From positions 1 through 7,797 of the forward strand of contig JBIQHJ010000085.1 in the NCBI GenBank assembly GCA_044508625.1: a stretch of DNA of 7,797 nt, in the 5' to 3' direction. The DNA is from Castellaniella sp044508625. Its GTDB lineage: Bacteria > Pseudomonadota > Gammaproteobacteria > Burkholderiales > Burkholderiaceae_B. The position numbers and the translations under genes were made by a program. This document shows, piece after piece, positions 1 through 4,896 of this stretch; the stretch's first letter is position 1, and every line of letters starts with the position of its first letter. Below the pieces are notes generated by a model. It did no database searches and was not told the origin of the DNA. It saw only the letters and a program-made list of their open reading frames with translations.

Positions 1-240
1 GTCGACCTCGGTGGACACCCAGATCAGCGCCGGCTGGTCCCCCTGGGTGTCGAGCCAGCGATCCACGGCGTTGTAGCACAGGTTGGTGCGCCCCCCCACG
101 AACCAGCGCGCGAACGGCGGGTTCGAATAATCCAGCACTTGCTTGAAAGGCGTTTCCCAATGGATACGCTGGGCCTCCCGCCGCCAGAACGATTCCCGCT
201 CGTCGATGGATTGGCGATGAAACTCGCGTGTCTTCTGCAT
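1..240 (-). CDS. prpE: Propionyl-CoA synthetase, N-terminal 80 residues (gene runs off the left edge)
   Basis: The enzyme activates propionate to propionyl-CoA through an adenylate intermediate, in the cytoplasm, feeding the methylcitrate cycle or related routes. The minus-strand reading frame is open from the ATG at 240-238 to the window edge, exactly 80 codons. The translation shows the N-terminal cap domain of acetyl/propionyl-CoA synthetases: FHRQSIDERESFWR (residues 7-20), WETPF (28-32), NPPFARWF (40-47) and RTNLCYNAVDRW (51-62). The NPPFARWF and RTNLCYNAVDRW stretches resemble PrpE more than Acs. The start is supported by AGGAGGA at 246-252, five bases upstream. The family is usually about 630 residues, so roughly 550 residues, including the AMP-binding site and the regulatory lysine, lie outside. 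Another short-chain acyl-CoA synthetase (Acs-like) is possible but less likely. Confidence 0.85.
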   Translation of the reverse strand, partial: MQKTREFHRQSIDERESFWRREAQRIHWETPFKQVLDYSNPPFARWFVGGRTNLCYNAVDRWLDTQGDQPALIWVSTEVD

Positions 241-552
241 TGCCGTCCTCCTGTGCGCGGCAGCCCCCCATGGGCATGCGCGATGCCTGGCCGTCTCGAA
301 ATTATGATTGGGCTACATCCTACACCCGAAAGCCCGGCGGACCCATCCCCAACATCCCCGCCCCCGGCCGAAGAAGGCGCATCTCCGCCGATTCGGCCAT
401 GTACTTCGTCGATCCGGCCATGCGCGTCCCCCCGGAGGCCCGGGCGCCGCGCCGGGCGGGTCGGTATTTCCCCCAAGCCGGCTTTACCCCGGCGCCTGGA
501 TTCGCTACACTCGCCCGATCGGCCGCGTTTTGCCCGACCACAAAAACAAGCC
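241..552. other. Divergent intergenic region between prpE and the NlpC/P60 gene
   Basis: This 312-bp region separates two divergent genes. The NlpC-side promoter is listed separately. On the prpE side a CATAAT (complement of 301-306) matches a -10 box at five of six positions but has no recognisable -35 at a usual distance, so I do not call a promoter there. Short inverted repeats are present: GGCAT-N5-ATGCC at 273-287 in the prpE leader, GCCCGG-N8-CCGGGC at 438-457, and the palindrome AAGCCGGCTT at 475-484, which touches the -35 of the downstream promoter. Reading frames that stay open across this region look like GC-bias artefacts and show no protein family features. Confidence 0.5.
483..511 (+). 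promoter_or_regulatory. Putative sigma-70 promoter of the NlpC/P60 lipoprotein gene
   Basis: TTTACC at 483-488 (four of six to TTGACA) and TACACT at 506-511 (four of six to TATAAT) are separated by exactly 17 bp. The expected transcription start is near 518, leaving a leader of about 35 nt before the ATG at 553. The placement argues against the much longer open frame that begins at 139. No experimental support. Confidence 0.45.
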
Positions 553-1371
553 ATGCCACCGCCACATTCACGACCACAGACCGTCCTATCGCGCGCATCG
601 ATCCGACTGACCAAGCTCATGATGTGCGCGGCCGCCCTGGCCCTTGCCGGTTGCGCGACCCAGACGAAACAGACCGCCGACGCGTCCTCCCTGCACCTGC
701 TGCGCGACGCCTACCTGATCCAGACCCAATCCGACCCCCTGGGGGCATGGCTGAACAACGACGACAGCCTCGCGATCAATCGCGCCGGCGCCCTGGACTA
801 CGGCTCGTCGCAAGTCCCCTCCTCGTCTTCCTCCCGGACGCTCGTATCCACCGCCATGCGCTTCCTCGGGGTCAAGTACCGCTACGGCGGCGACACCCCG
901 GGCGAGGGCTTCGATTGCAGCGGCCTGGTGGCCTACGCCGCCGAAAAATCCCTGGGGCTCAAGCTCCCGCGCAGCGCCCGCGAAATGGCCCGCGAGGGCA
1001 TCTCGGTGGACCGCGACGAGCTGCGTCGCGGCGACCTGGTGTTCTTCAACACCCGCGGGCACCGCTATTCGCACGTGGGCATCTACCTCGGCGACCACAA
1101 ATTCGTCCACGCGCCCCGCAGCGGCGCCTCGGTGCGCGTCGAGAGCATGGACATCGCCTACTGGCGCAAGCGCTACAACGGCGCGCGCCGCCTCGAGGCC
1201 GAAATCCGCACGGCTTCGGCTGCGACGACCTCCGCCGCGACGAAGACCCCCGCCGCCACGGCATCGAAACAGGTGCACCGCAAGGCGGCCACCCCCAAGG
1301 TCACAAAGACCGCAAAGGCCACAAAGACCGCAAAGGCCTCCACCCGGCACACGGCCAAGGCCCGCCGCTAA
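553..1371 (+). CDS. NlpC/P60 (C40) family cell-wall peptidase, lipoprotein
   Basis: Predicted 272-residue envelope lipoprotein that probably cleaves peptide bonds in peptidoglycan stem peptides, as C40 endopeptidases of the Spr/MepS type do. Residues 1-33 form a signal peptide with a basic start and hydrophobic core, ending in the lipobox LALAGC with Cys34 as the lipidation site. The NlpC/P60 domain covers about residues 97-210 and has the family triad: Cys122 in FDCSGLV, His174 in SHVGIYLG, and the third polar residue His186 in KFVHAP. YRYGG and RRGDLVFF are also typical. Residues 217-272 are a basic low-complexity tail rich in Lys, Ala and Thr. I chose the ATG at 553 because it gives a complete basic signal-peptide n-region and lies just after a good promoter. 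The frame stays open upstream to 139, but that part is Pro/Arg-rich and unlike protein. ATGs at 619 and 622 would leave too short a signal. No clear Shine-Dalgarno is seen. Confidence 0.88.
   Translation: MPPPHSRPQTVLSRASIRLTKLMMCAAALALAGCATQTKQTADASSLHLLRDAYLIQTQSDPLGAWLNNDDSLAINRAGALDYGSSQVPSSSSSRTLVSTAMRFLGVKYRYGGDTPGEGFDCSGLVAYAAEKSLGLKLPRSAREMAREGISVDRDELRRGDLVFFNTRGHRYSHVGIYLGDHKFVHAPRSGASVRVESMDIAYWRKRYNGARRLEAEIRTASAATTSAATKTPAATASKQVHRKAATPKVTKTAKATKTAKASTRHTAKARR
1303..1338 (+). repeat. Two perfect tandem copies of an 18-bp unit in the NlpC tail
   Basis: The unit ACAAAGACCGCAAAGGCC occurs at 1303-1320 and again at 1321-1338 without change. It is in frame and encodes TKTAKA twice (residues 251-262). 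Identical codons in both copies point to recent slippage or duplication rather than old divergence. Confidence 0.9.
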
Positions 1372-1380
1372 GGGCGGGTA

Positions 1381-1396
1381 GGCGGCGCGCGCCGCC
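1381..1396. repeat. Perfect 16-bp GC palindrome between convergent genes
   Basis: GGCGGCGCGCGCCGCC reads the same on both strands and starts 10 bp after the NlpC/P60 stop codon. It could fold as a 6-bp GC stem with a GCGC loop and might help end transcription, but there is no T-tract on either side, so it is not a standard intrinsic terminator. A second weak hairpin, GGAGCC-N9-GGCTCC at 1476-1496, lies just past the end of the convergent DUF2325 gene and also lacks a T-tract. Confidence 0.35.
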
Positions 1397-1501
1397 GGCT
1401 GCCGCTATAGGCTGCTCTGTCATGGCTTGCCATAGGCGTGCGGCGCTGGCGGCAGACTCTCAATGAAGCCGCGCAGGAGCCGCGCCACGAGGCTCCGCCA
1501 C

Positions 1502-1873
1502 TCACGCGGCGGCGGCCACGGCCCTGCGGCTGTTGTTGCGGGGCGCCTCCTCCCGCATCGGACAAGCCTGGCAGTAGCCGCACTGGTCCAGCGCCTGCTT
1601 GACGCTGCACACCGAACGGCGGCAGGCCATCACCTGGATGCCGGCGCGCTGCGCGGCCGCGCGAAAGGTCTTCATCACGTTGTGCCCCAGGAAATCGGTC
1701 AGCAGGATCACCAACTGGGTCCCCGAGGGCAATTGCGGCGTTTTCTTTTGATGCGAGGGGTCGCGCCCGCTGATGTGATGGCGGATGGCGATATTGTGAT
1801 CCCTGAGCAGGTCGGGGATGTTGCCCAGTCGATCCGCGCCGACGACGAGGGCACTGACTTGTTGCTGCGCCAT
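1502..1873 (-). CDS. DUF2325 domain protein with cysteine-rich C-terminus
   Basis: Predicted 123-residue cytoplasmic protein. Residues 7-95 match the DUF2325 pattern: a Rossmann-like start SALVVGADRLGNIPDLL (7-23), a middle SGRD..HQKK segment, the strand LVILLTDFLGHN (54-65) and the second-half motif CRRSVCSVKQAL (84-95). The function of this family is unknown to me. Five cysteines sit near the C-terminus at 84, 89, 98, 101 and 104, spaced C-x4-C-x8-C-x2-C-x2-C. Together with His-rich positions (26, 32, 33, 41, 64) they suggest metal or Fe-S binding; that is inference. The start at 1873 is chosen over the upstream in-frame ATG at 1894 because AGGAGC (1879-1884) lies five bases before it. The upstream region holds a Fur-box promoter. 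The gene is convergent with the NlpC/P60 gene and separated by 249 bp from cysB upstream. Confidence 0.8.
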   Translation of the reverse strand: MAQQQVSALVVGADRLGNIPDLLRDHNIAIRHHISGRDPSHQKKTPQLPSGTQLVILLTDFLGHNVMKTFRAAAQRAGIQVMACRRSVCSVKQALDQCGYCQACPMREEAPRNNSRRAVAAAA

Positions 1874-1899
1874 GAATAGCTCCTGAGAGGCCAAGGAAG

Positions 1900-1918
1900 C
1901 TTAATGATAATCATTCCC
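1900..1918 (-). promoter_or_regulatory. Fur box over the -10 of the DUF2325 promoter
   Basis: The 19 bases match the classical Fur consensus GATAATGATAATCATTATC at 15 of 19 positions. The core AATGATAATCATT (1903-1915) is a perfect 6-1-6 palindrome. Fur loaded with Fe2+ normally represses promoters bearing such a site, so the gene is predicted to be expressed when iron is scarce. The assignment to Fur rather than Zur or Mur rests on the consensus alone. Confidence 0.7.
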
Positions 1919-1932
1919 ATTATTGAAAGCAA
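1904..1932 (-). promoter_or_regulatory. Putative promoter of the DUF2325 gene
   Basis: On the minus strand TTGCTT (complement of 1927-1932, three of six to TTGACA) and TATCAT (complement of 1904-1909, five of six to TATAAT) are 17 bp apart. Transcription would start near 1897, giving a leader of about 23 nt that contains the AGGAGC ribosome binding site. The -10 box lies inside the Fur box, the usual geometry for iron-dependent repression. Confidence 0.5.
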
Positions 1933-1950
1933 TGACATTCTCATGGGAAT
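1913..1950. repeat. 8-bp inverted repeat beside the Fur box
   Basis: ATTCCCAT (1913-1920) is repeated in inverted form as ATGGGAAT (1943-1950) with a 22-bp spacer. The spacer itself holds ATTG-AAAG-CAAT (1922-1933), which overlaps the -35 box. The left arm overlaps the end of the Fur box, so this could be a second operator bracketing the promoter or a secondary Fur contact region. Confidence 0.5.
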
Positions 1951-1952
1951 AC

Positions 1953-1967
1953 ATGGCGCAGCGCCAT
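1953..1967. repeat. Perfect 7-1-7 palindrome ATGGCGC-A-GCGCCAT
   Basis: This 15-bp perfect palindrome lies just upstream of the DUF2325 promoter. A one-base centre makes it a poor RNA hairpin but a reasonable site for a dimeric DNA-binding protein. No regulator family is recognised. Confidence 0.4.
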
Positions 1968-2010
1968 AAGGCCACGACTCGGGGTTTCCCCTAGGATATG
2001 GTGGGTTTGG

Positions 2011-2050
2011 CTGCCGGGGCCTGCTGCCGGGGTCTGCTGCCGGAGATCTG
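2011..2050. repeat. Three tandem copies of a 13-14 bp unit
   Basis: CTGCCGGGGCCTG (2011-2023), CTGCCGGGGTCTG (2024-2036) and CTGCCGGAGATCTG (2037-2050) lie head to tail between cysB and the DUF2325 gene. Copies one and two differ at one base; copy three is diverged and one base longer. The unit probably arose by slippage. No coding function is seen. Confidence 0.6.
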
Positions 2051-2069
2051 GCCGCAAAGCCTCGCGGCC
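2050..2069 (-). terminator. Weak hairpin downstream of cysB
   Basis: GGCCGC and GCGGCC form a 6-bp GC stem with an 8-nt loop about 54 bp beyond the cysB stop codon. The minus-strand sequence after it has no T-tract, so it is at best a partial or Rho-assisted terminator. Confidence 0.2.
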
Positions 2070-2122
2070 TGGACCCTGCCCCGCCGTCGGGAAACCCTCG
2101 GATCAGGCGGCCGCGCGCGGAT

Positions 2123-3085
2123 TCAGGCGGCCTCGCGGGCCGGTTCGCCGCCGCGTTCGACGGCTTTCTCGACCACGTCGCGGGTGAGGCCCGAGGCGAG
2201 CATCTCGAGCAGCACGTACACGTAGTCGCGCAGGAACACCCCGCGCTTGATGGCCACCGAGGTGGTGTGCCGGCCAAAGAGGTGTCCGGCGGGCAGCCCG
2301 ACCAGGCCCTTGTCGCGGCGCGGATCGAAGGCCACGCCGGCGATGATGCCGATGCCCAGGCCGATGTCGGCATAGGTCTTGACCACGTCGGCGTCGATGG
2401 CCTCGAGCACGATGTCGGGCACCAGGCCCGCCTCCTCGAAGGCGGCGTCGATGGCCCGGCGCCCCGAGAACGCGCGGTCGTAGGTGACGATGGGATAGCG
2501 CGACAGGTGCTCGAGCGAAAGGCCGCGCGCCGCGCTGGAGGTCAGCTCGGCCAGGGGATGGTCCGGCGGCACCACCAGGGTGTGCTCCCAGGTGTAGACG
2601 GGCAGCGCGACCAGGCCCGGGGTCTGCGCCAGGGTCTCGGTGGCGATCGCCACGTCGGCCTGCTCGTGCAGGACGAGCTGCGCCAGGTGCTCGGGGTTGC
2701 CCTCGGCCAGGGACACGTGGACCTTGGGAAACTGCGCCCGGAACGCGGGGATCACGCGCGGCAGCAGGTAGCGCGCCTGGGTGTGGGTGCAGGCGATCAC
2801 CAGGGCGCCCTCGTCGCGCCGCGCGAACTCGTCGCTGACTTTCTTGAGGTTGTCGACCTCGCGCATGATCCGGTCGATGATGACCGAGACCACCTGCCCC
2901 GGCTTGGTCAGCCCCTTGAGGCGCTTGCCATGGCGCTCGAAGATCTTGATGCCCAGCTCGTCCTCGAACTCGATGATGGCCTTCGACACCCCCGGCTGCG
3001 AGGTATAGAGCGCGCGCGCGGCCTCCGTCAGGTTGAAGCTGCGCCGGATGGTCTCGCGCACGAAGCGGAATTGCTGGAGGTTCAT
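2123..3085 (-). CDS. cysB: CysB-type LysR transcriptional regulator
   Basis: A 320-residue LysR-family regulator of the CysB/Cbl branch, which controls sulfate and other sulfur-source uptake and cysteine synthesis in response to sulfate or N-acetylserine. The winged helix-turn-helix is at about residues 1-60 (LTEAARALYTSQPGVSK at 19-35). An effector domain follows from about residue 90. The oxyanion-site residues known for enterobacterial CysB are kept: Thr100, Thr102 and Gln103 in THTQARY, Thr149 in IATE, Trp166, and a Thr in IVTY (201). DADVVKTY (231-238) and the LTRDVVEKAV end (300-309) also fit CysB. Length is normal. The start at 3085 gives the family's expected MxLQQ opening; the Shine-Dalgarno (AGGG at 3094-3097) is modest and lies in an inverted repeat. 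The gene is probably a single transcription unit with its own promoter in the AT-rich 3090-3160 region. Its targets are not in the window. Confidence 0.93.
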   Translation of the reverse strand: MNLQQFRFVRETIRRSFNLTEAARALYTSQPGVSKAIIEFEDELGIKIFERHGKRLKGLTKPGQVVSVIIDRIMREVDNLKKVSDEFARRDEGALVIACTHTQARYLLPRVIPAFRAQFPKVHVSLAEGNPEHLAQLVLHEQADVAIATETLAQTPGLVALPVYTWEHTLVVPPDHPLAELTSSAARGLSLEHLSRYPIVTYDRAFSGRRAIDAAFEEAGLVPDIVLEAIDADVVKTYADIGLGIGIIAGVAFDPRRDKGLVGLPAGHLFGRHTTSVAIKRGVFLRDYVYVLLEMLASGLTRDVVEKAVERGGEPAREAA

Positions 3086-3089
3086 GAAG

Positions 3090-3117
3090 AATAGCCCTGT
3101 TTGGAAGGGCTATTATA
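3090..3117 (-). promoter_or_regulatory. cysB -10 box with an overlapping inverted repeat (possible autoregulatory operator)
   Basis: On the minus strand a perfect TATAAT (complement of 3112-3117) lies 26 bp before the ATG. A 9-bp perfect inverted repeat, AATAGCCCT (3090-3098) and AGGGCTATT (3106-3114) with a 7-bp spacer, overlaps the last three bases of that box and covers the expected start site. If transcription starts near 3105, one arm is not transcribed, so a DNA operator is more likely than an RNA hairpin. No good -35 is seen at 16-18 bp, which suits a regulated promoter. LysR proteins, including CysB, often repress their own genes from such sites. Confidence 0.5.
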
Positions 3118-3130
3118 TGGAATAAAGACT

Positions 3131-3147
3131 AAAGTAATTATTACTTT
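3131..3147. promoter_or_regulatory. AT-rich palindrome upstream of cysB
   Basis: AAAGTAA-TTA-TTACTTT is a 7-3-7 perfect palindrome, flanked by a further inverted pair AATAA (3121-3125) and TTATT (3151-3155). It covers the -35 zone of the cysB promoter and sits in an AT-rich island that contrasts sharply with the rest of the window. It is a good candidate operator, perhaps for CysB itself; the assignment is inference. Confidence 0.4.
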
Positions 3148-3168
3148 TGGTTATTTGCTTAGGGGGGA

Positions 3169-3185
3169 CGCCGGGGTCTCCGGCG
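3169..3185 (-). terminator. GC hairpin downstream of mmsA
   Basis: CGCCGG and CCGGCG form a 6-bp stem with a 5-nt loop about 90 bp beyond the mmsA stop codon and just before the cysB promoter region. In the mmsA direction it is followed by a run of C rather than T, so it is not a standard intrinsic terminator. Its position between two transcription units is the main support. Confidence 0.25.
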
Positions 3186-3199
3186 CCCACCGCTCATCC

Positions 3200-3289
3200 C
3201 CCGCCGCCCGCTTCATGAAGCCCGCCGCCCGCTTCACGGGAAGCCTACCACGCGCTTCACGGAAAGCCCGCCACTCACTTCATGGAAAT
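3200..3289 (-). repeat. Four degenerate tandem repeats spanning the end of mmsA
   Basis: Read on the minus strand the units are 3289-3267, 3266-3244, 3243-3221 (23 bp each) and 3220-3200 (21 bp). All share TGAAG followed by a GC-rich G/GTGG or GGGCGG stretch. Adjacent 23-bp units agree at 17 to 18 of 23 bases; the last two are nearly identical apart from a 2-bp deletion and one change. The first unit contains the last codons and TGA of mmsA. Successive units can pair as GAAGC-N9-GCTTC hairpins in the transcript, for example TGAAGC/GCTTCA using bases 3216-3221 and 3231-3236. Confidence 0.7.
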
Positions 3290-4768
3290 CGTGGTGTTGA
3301 CGTCGCGCGCGTGCGCCTGCCAGCGGGCGGTGACGGTCTTGGTCTGGGTCCAGAAATACATCGCCTGCCTGCCGTTGGGCCCCAGGTCGCCGAGCTTGGA
3401 GGCGCGCGAGCCGGTGAAGCTGAACCAGGCCACGGGGACCGGGATGGGGATGTTGATCCCCACCTGGCCGACCTCGATGTGGTTCTGGAAATAGCGCGCG
3501 GCGCCGCCGTCCTGGGTAAAGATCGAGGTGCCGTTGCCGTTCGGGTTGGCGTTGATGAATTCCACGGCCTCCTCGAGGGTGTCGACCGGCACGACCGAGA
3601 GCACCGGCCCGAAGATCTCCTCGCGGTAGATGCTCATGTCGGCCCTCACCTTGCCGAAGATCGTCGGCCCCACGAAATTGCCCTTTTCATAGCCCTGGAC
3701 CCGGATGCCGCGGCCGTCGAGCAGCAGCTCGGCGCCCTCGTCCACGCCCTTCTGGATGAGGCCCTCGACGCGCTGCCTGGCCTGGGGCGAGATCAGCGGG
3801 CCCAGGTCGGCCTGCCGGTCGGTCCCGACGTTGACCTTGAGCTTGCGCGCGCGCTCGACGAAATCGGGCAGCCATTCGCGGGCCGCGCCCACCAGCACCA
3901 GGACCGAGATCGCCATGCAGCGCTCGCCGGCGGCGCCGAAGGCCGCGCCCAGCATCTGGTTCAGGGCCGCCTCGCGATCGGCGTCGGGCATGATGACGCT
4001 GTGGTTCTTGGCGCCCATCATCGCCTGGCAGCGCTTGCCCGCCATCGAGGCGCGGCGATAGATCTCGGTGCCCACCCGGGTGGAGCCGATGAACGAGACC
4101 GCCTTGATGTCGGGATGGTCGCACAGGGCGTTGGCCGCGTCCGGGCCGCCGTGCACCACGTTGAGCACCCCCGGCGGCAGCCCCGCCTCGAGGGCGAGCT
4201 GCGCGATCATCAGCGAGGCGGTCGGGTCCTGCTCGGAGGGCTTGAGGACGAAGGTATTGCCCGCGGCCACCGCCATCGGAAACATCCAGCAGGGCAGCAT
4301 CACGGGGAAATTGAAGGCGGTGATCCCGGCGCCCACGCCCAGGGGCTGGATCACCGAATACACGTCGATGCCGGTGGCGGCGTTCTCGGCGTATTCGCCG
4401 AGCTGCAGCACGTTCATGGAAATGGCGTGCTCCACGCCCTCGATGCCGCGTCCGACCTCGCCCTCGGCATCCGGCAGGGTCTTGCCGTGCTCGCGCGAAA
4501 CGGCCTCGGCGATCCGCGGGGTGTGCTCGCGCAGCAGCCGGGCGAGATTCATCATGACCTGCTGGCGCTTGGCCTGGCTGGCGTTGCGCCAGGACGTGTA
4601 CGCCTCGCGCGCGTTCGCCACCGCGCGATCGATCTCGTCGGGCGTGGCGAACGGCACCCGCGCGACGACCTCCTGGGTGGCCGGATCGACCACGTCGCGC
4701 CACTGCTCGGTCCGGGACTGGACCAGTTCCCCGCCGATCAGCAGCGGGACGCGTGAAACATCGCTCAT
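3275..4768 (-). CDS. mmsA: CoA-acylating methylmalonate-semialdehyde (malonate-semialdehyde) dehydrogenase
   Basis: A 497-residue cytoplasmic aldehyde dehydrogenase that converts methylmalonate semialdehyde to propionyl-CoA, or malonate semialdehyde to acetyl-CoA, with NAD+, CoA and loss of CO2, in valine, beta-alanine or inositol breakdown. The NAD-binding part shows TAFNFP (Asn153), LKPSE (Lys176) and GSTRVG (228-233). The nucleophile is Cys284 in GERCMAIS. Where most aldehyde dehydrogenases have the catalytic Glu, this protein has Asn255 (MGAKNHSV), the mark of the CoA-dependent class. Arg107 and Arg283 fit the arginines that hold the substrate carboxylate. The end PVAWFSFTGSRASKLGD is typical. 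Start 4768 follows AGGAGG (4774-4779) by five bases. No mmsB, transaminase or acyl-CoA dehydrogenase is adjacent, so the physiological substrate cannot be fixed from context; a beta-alanine role (BauC-like) is possible. Confidence 0.93.
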   Translation of the reverse strand: MSDVSRVPLLIGGELVQSRTEQWRDVVDPATQEVVARVPFATPDEIDRAVANAREAYTSWRNASQAKRQQVMMNLARLLREHTPRIAEAVSREHGKTLPDAEGEVGRGIEGVEHAISMNVLQLGEYAENAATGIDVYSVIQPLGVGAGITAFNFPVMLPCWMFPMAVAAGNTFVLKPSEQDPTASLMIAQLALEAGLPPGVLNVVHGGPDAANALCDHPDIKAVSFIGSTRVGTEIYRRASMAGKRCQAMMGAKNHSVIMPDADREAALNQMLGAAFGAAGERCMAISVLVLVGAAREWLPDFVERARKLKVNVGTDRQADLGPLISPQARQRVEGLIQKGVDEGAELLLDGRGIRVQGYEKGNFVGPTIFGKVRADMSIYREEIFGPVLSVVPVDTLEEAVEFINANPNGNGTSIFTQDGGAARYFQNHIEVGQVGINIPIPVPVAWFSFTGSRASKLGDLGPNGRQAMYFWTQTKTVTARWQAHARDVNTTISMK

Positions 4769-4810
4769 GAGAGCCTCCTGGTATGGAATGCGCCGGGCCG
4801 GATGCCGGAA

Positions 4811-4828
4811 CGAGGCCGGGTGGCCTCG
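4811..4828 (-). other. Strong hairpin in the lptF-mmsA gap
   Basis: CGAGGCC-GGGT-GGCCTCG is a perfect 7-bp stem with a 4-nt loop, 42 bp before the mmsA start codon. In the direction of transcription it is followed by TTCCGG, not a T-tract. It may be part of an lptF terminator or a leader structure of mmsA. Confidence 0.4.
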
Positions 4829-4864
4829 CCCGTCCGCCCCCGCCCCCGGCGGTGTGTTTCGGTA

Positions 4865-4896
4865 TGTGCTTCATGCACGGAGCACACCCCAGTGTA
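4865..4896 (-). promoter_or_regulatory. Possible mmsA -10 box with a nearby inverted repeat
   Basis: On the minus strand TACACT (complement of 4891-4896) resembles a -10 box, with no recognisable -35. Just downstream TGTGCT (4865-4870) and AGCACA (4881-4886) form a 6-bp inverted repeat with a 10-bp spacer over the expected start site near 4884. The arrangement would suit repression of mmsA by a dimeric regulator, but evidence is thin. Confidence 0.25.

Noticed and set aside
139..552. N-terminal extension of the NlpC/P60 gene to an ATG at 139
   Set aside because: The extra 138 residues are Pro/Arg-rich, overlap the prpE start and its ribosome binding site, precede the predicted promoter, and would bury the lipoprotein signal inside the protein.
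1422..1433. ATGGC-TT-GCCAT small inverted repeat between the convergent genes
   Set aside because: Two-base loop and five-base arms without any associated signal; likely chance.
228..1466. 412-codon plus-strand frame overlapping the NlpC/P60 gene
   Set aside because: A shifted frame over a gene with clear signal peptide and catalytic motifs; its translation is Arg/Pro-rich without any motif.
1982..2097. Distant inverted pair GGGTTTCCC (1982-1990) and GGGAAACCC (2089-2097)
   Set aside because: Nine-base arms nearly 100 bp apart without further pairing are too weak to call a structure or mobile-element ends, and no transposase or target duplication is present.
3101..4756. 551-codon plus-strand open frame antisense to mmsA
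   Set aside because: It mirrors the mmsA codon pattern on the opposite strand, is rich in His, Asp, Gly and Arg, and has no recognisable domain.
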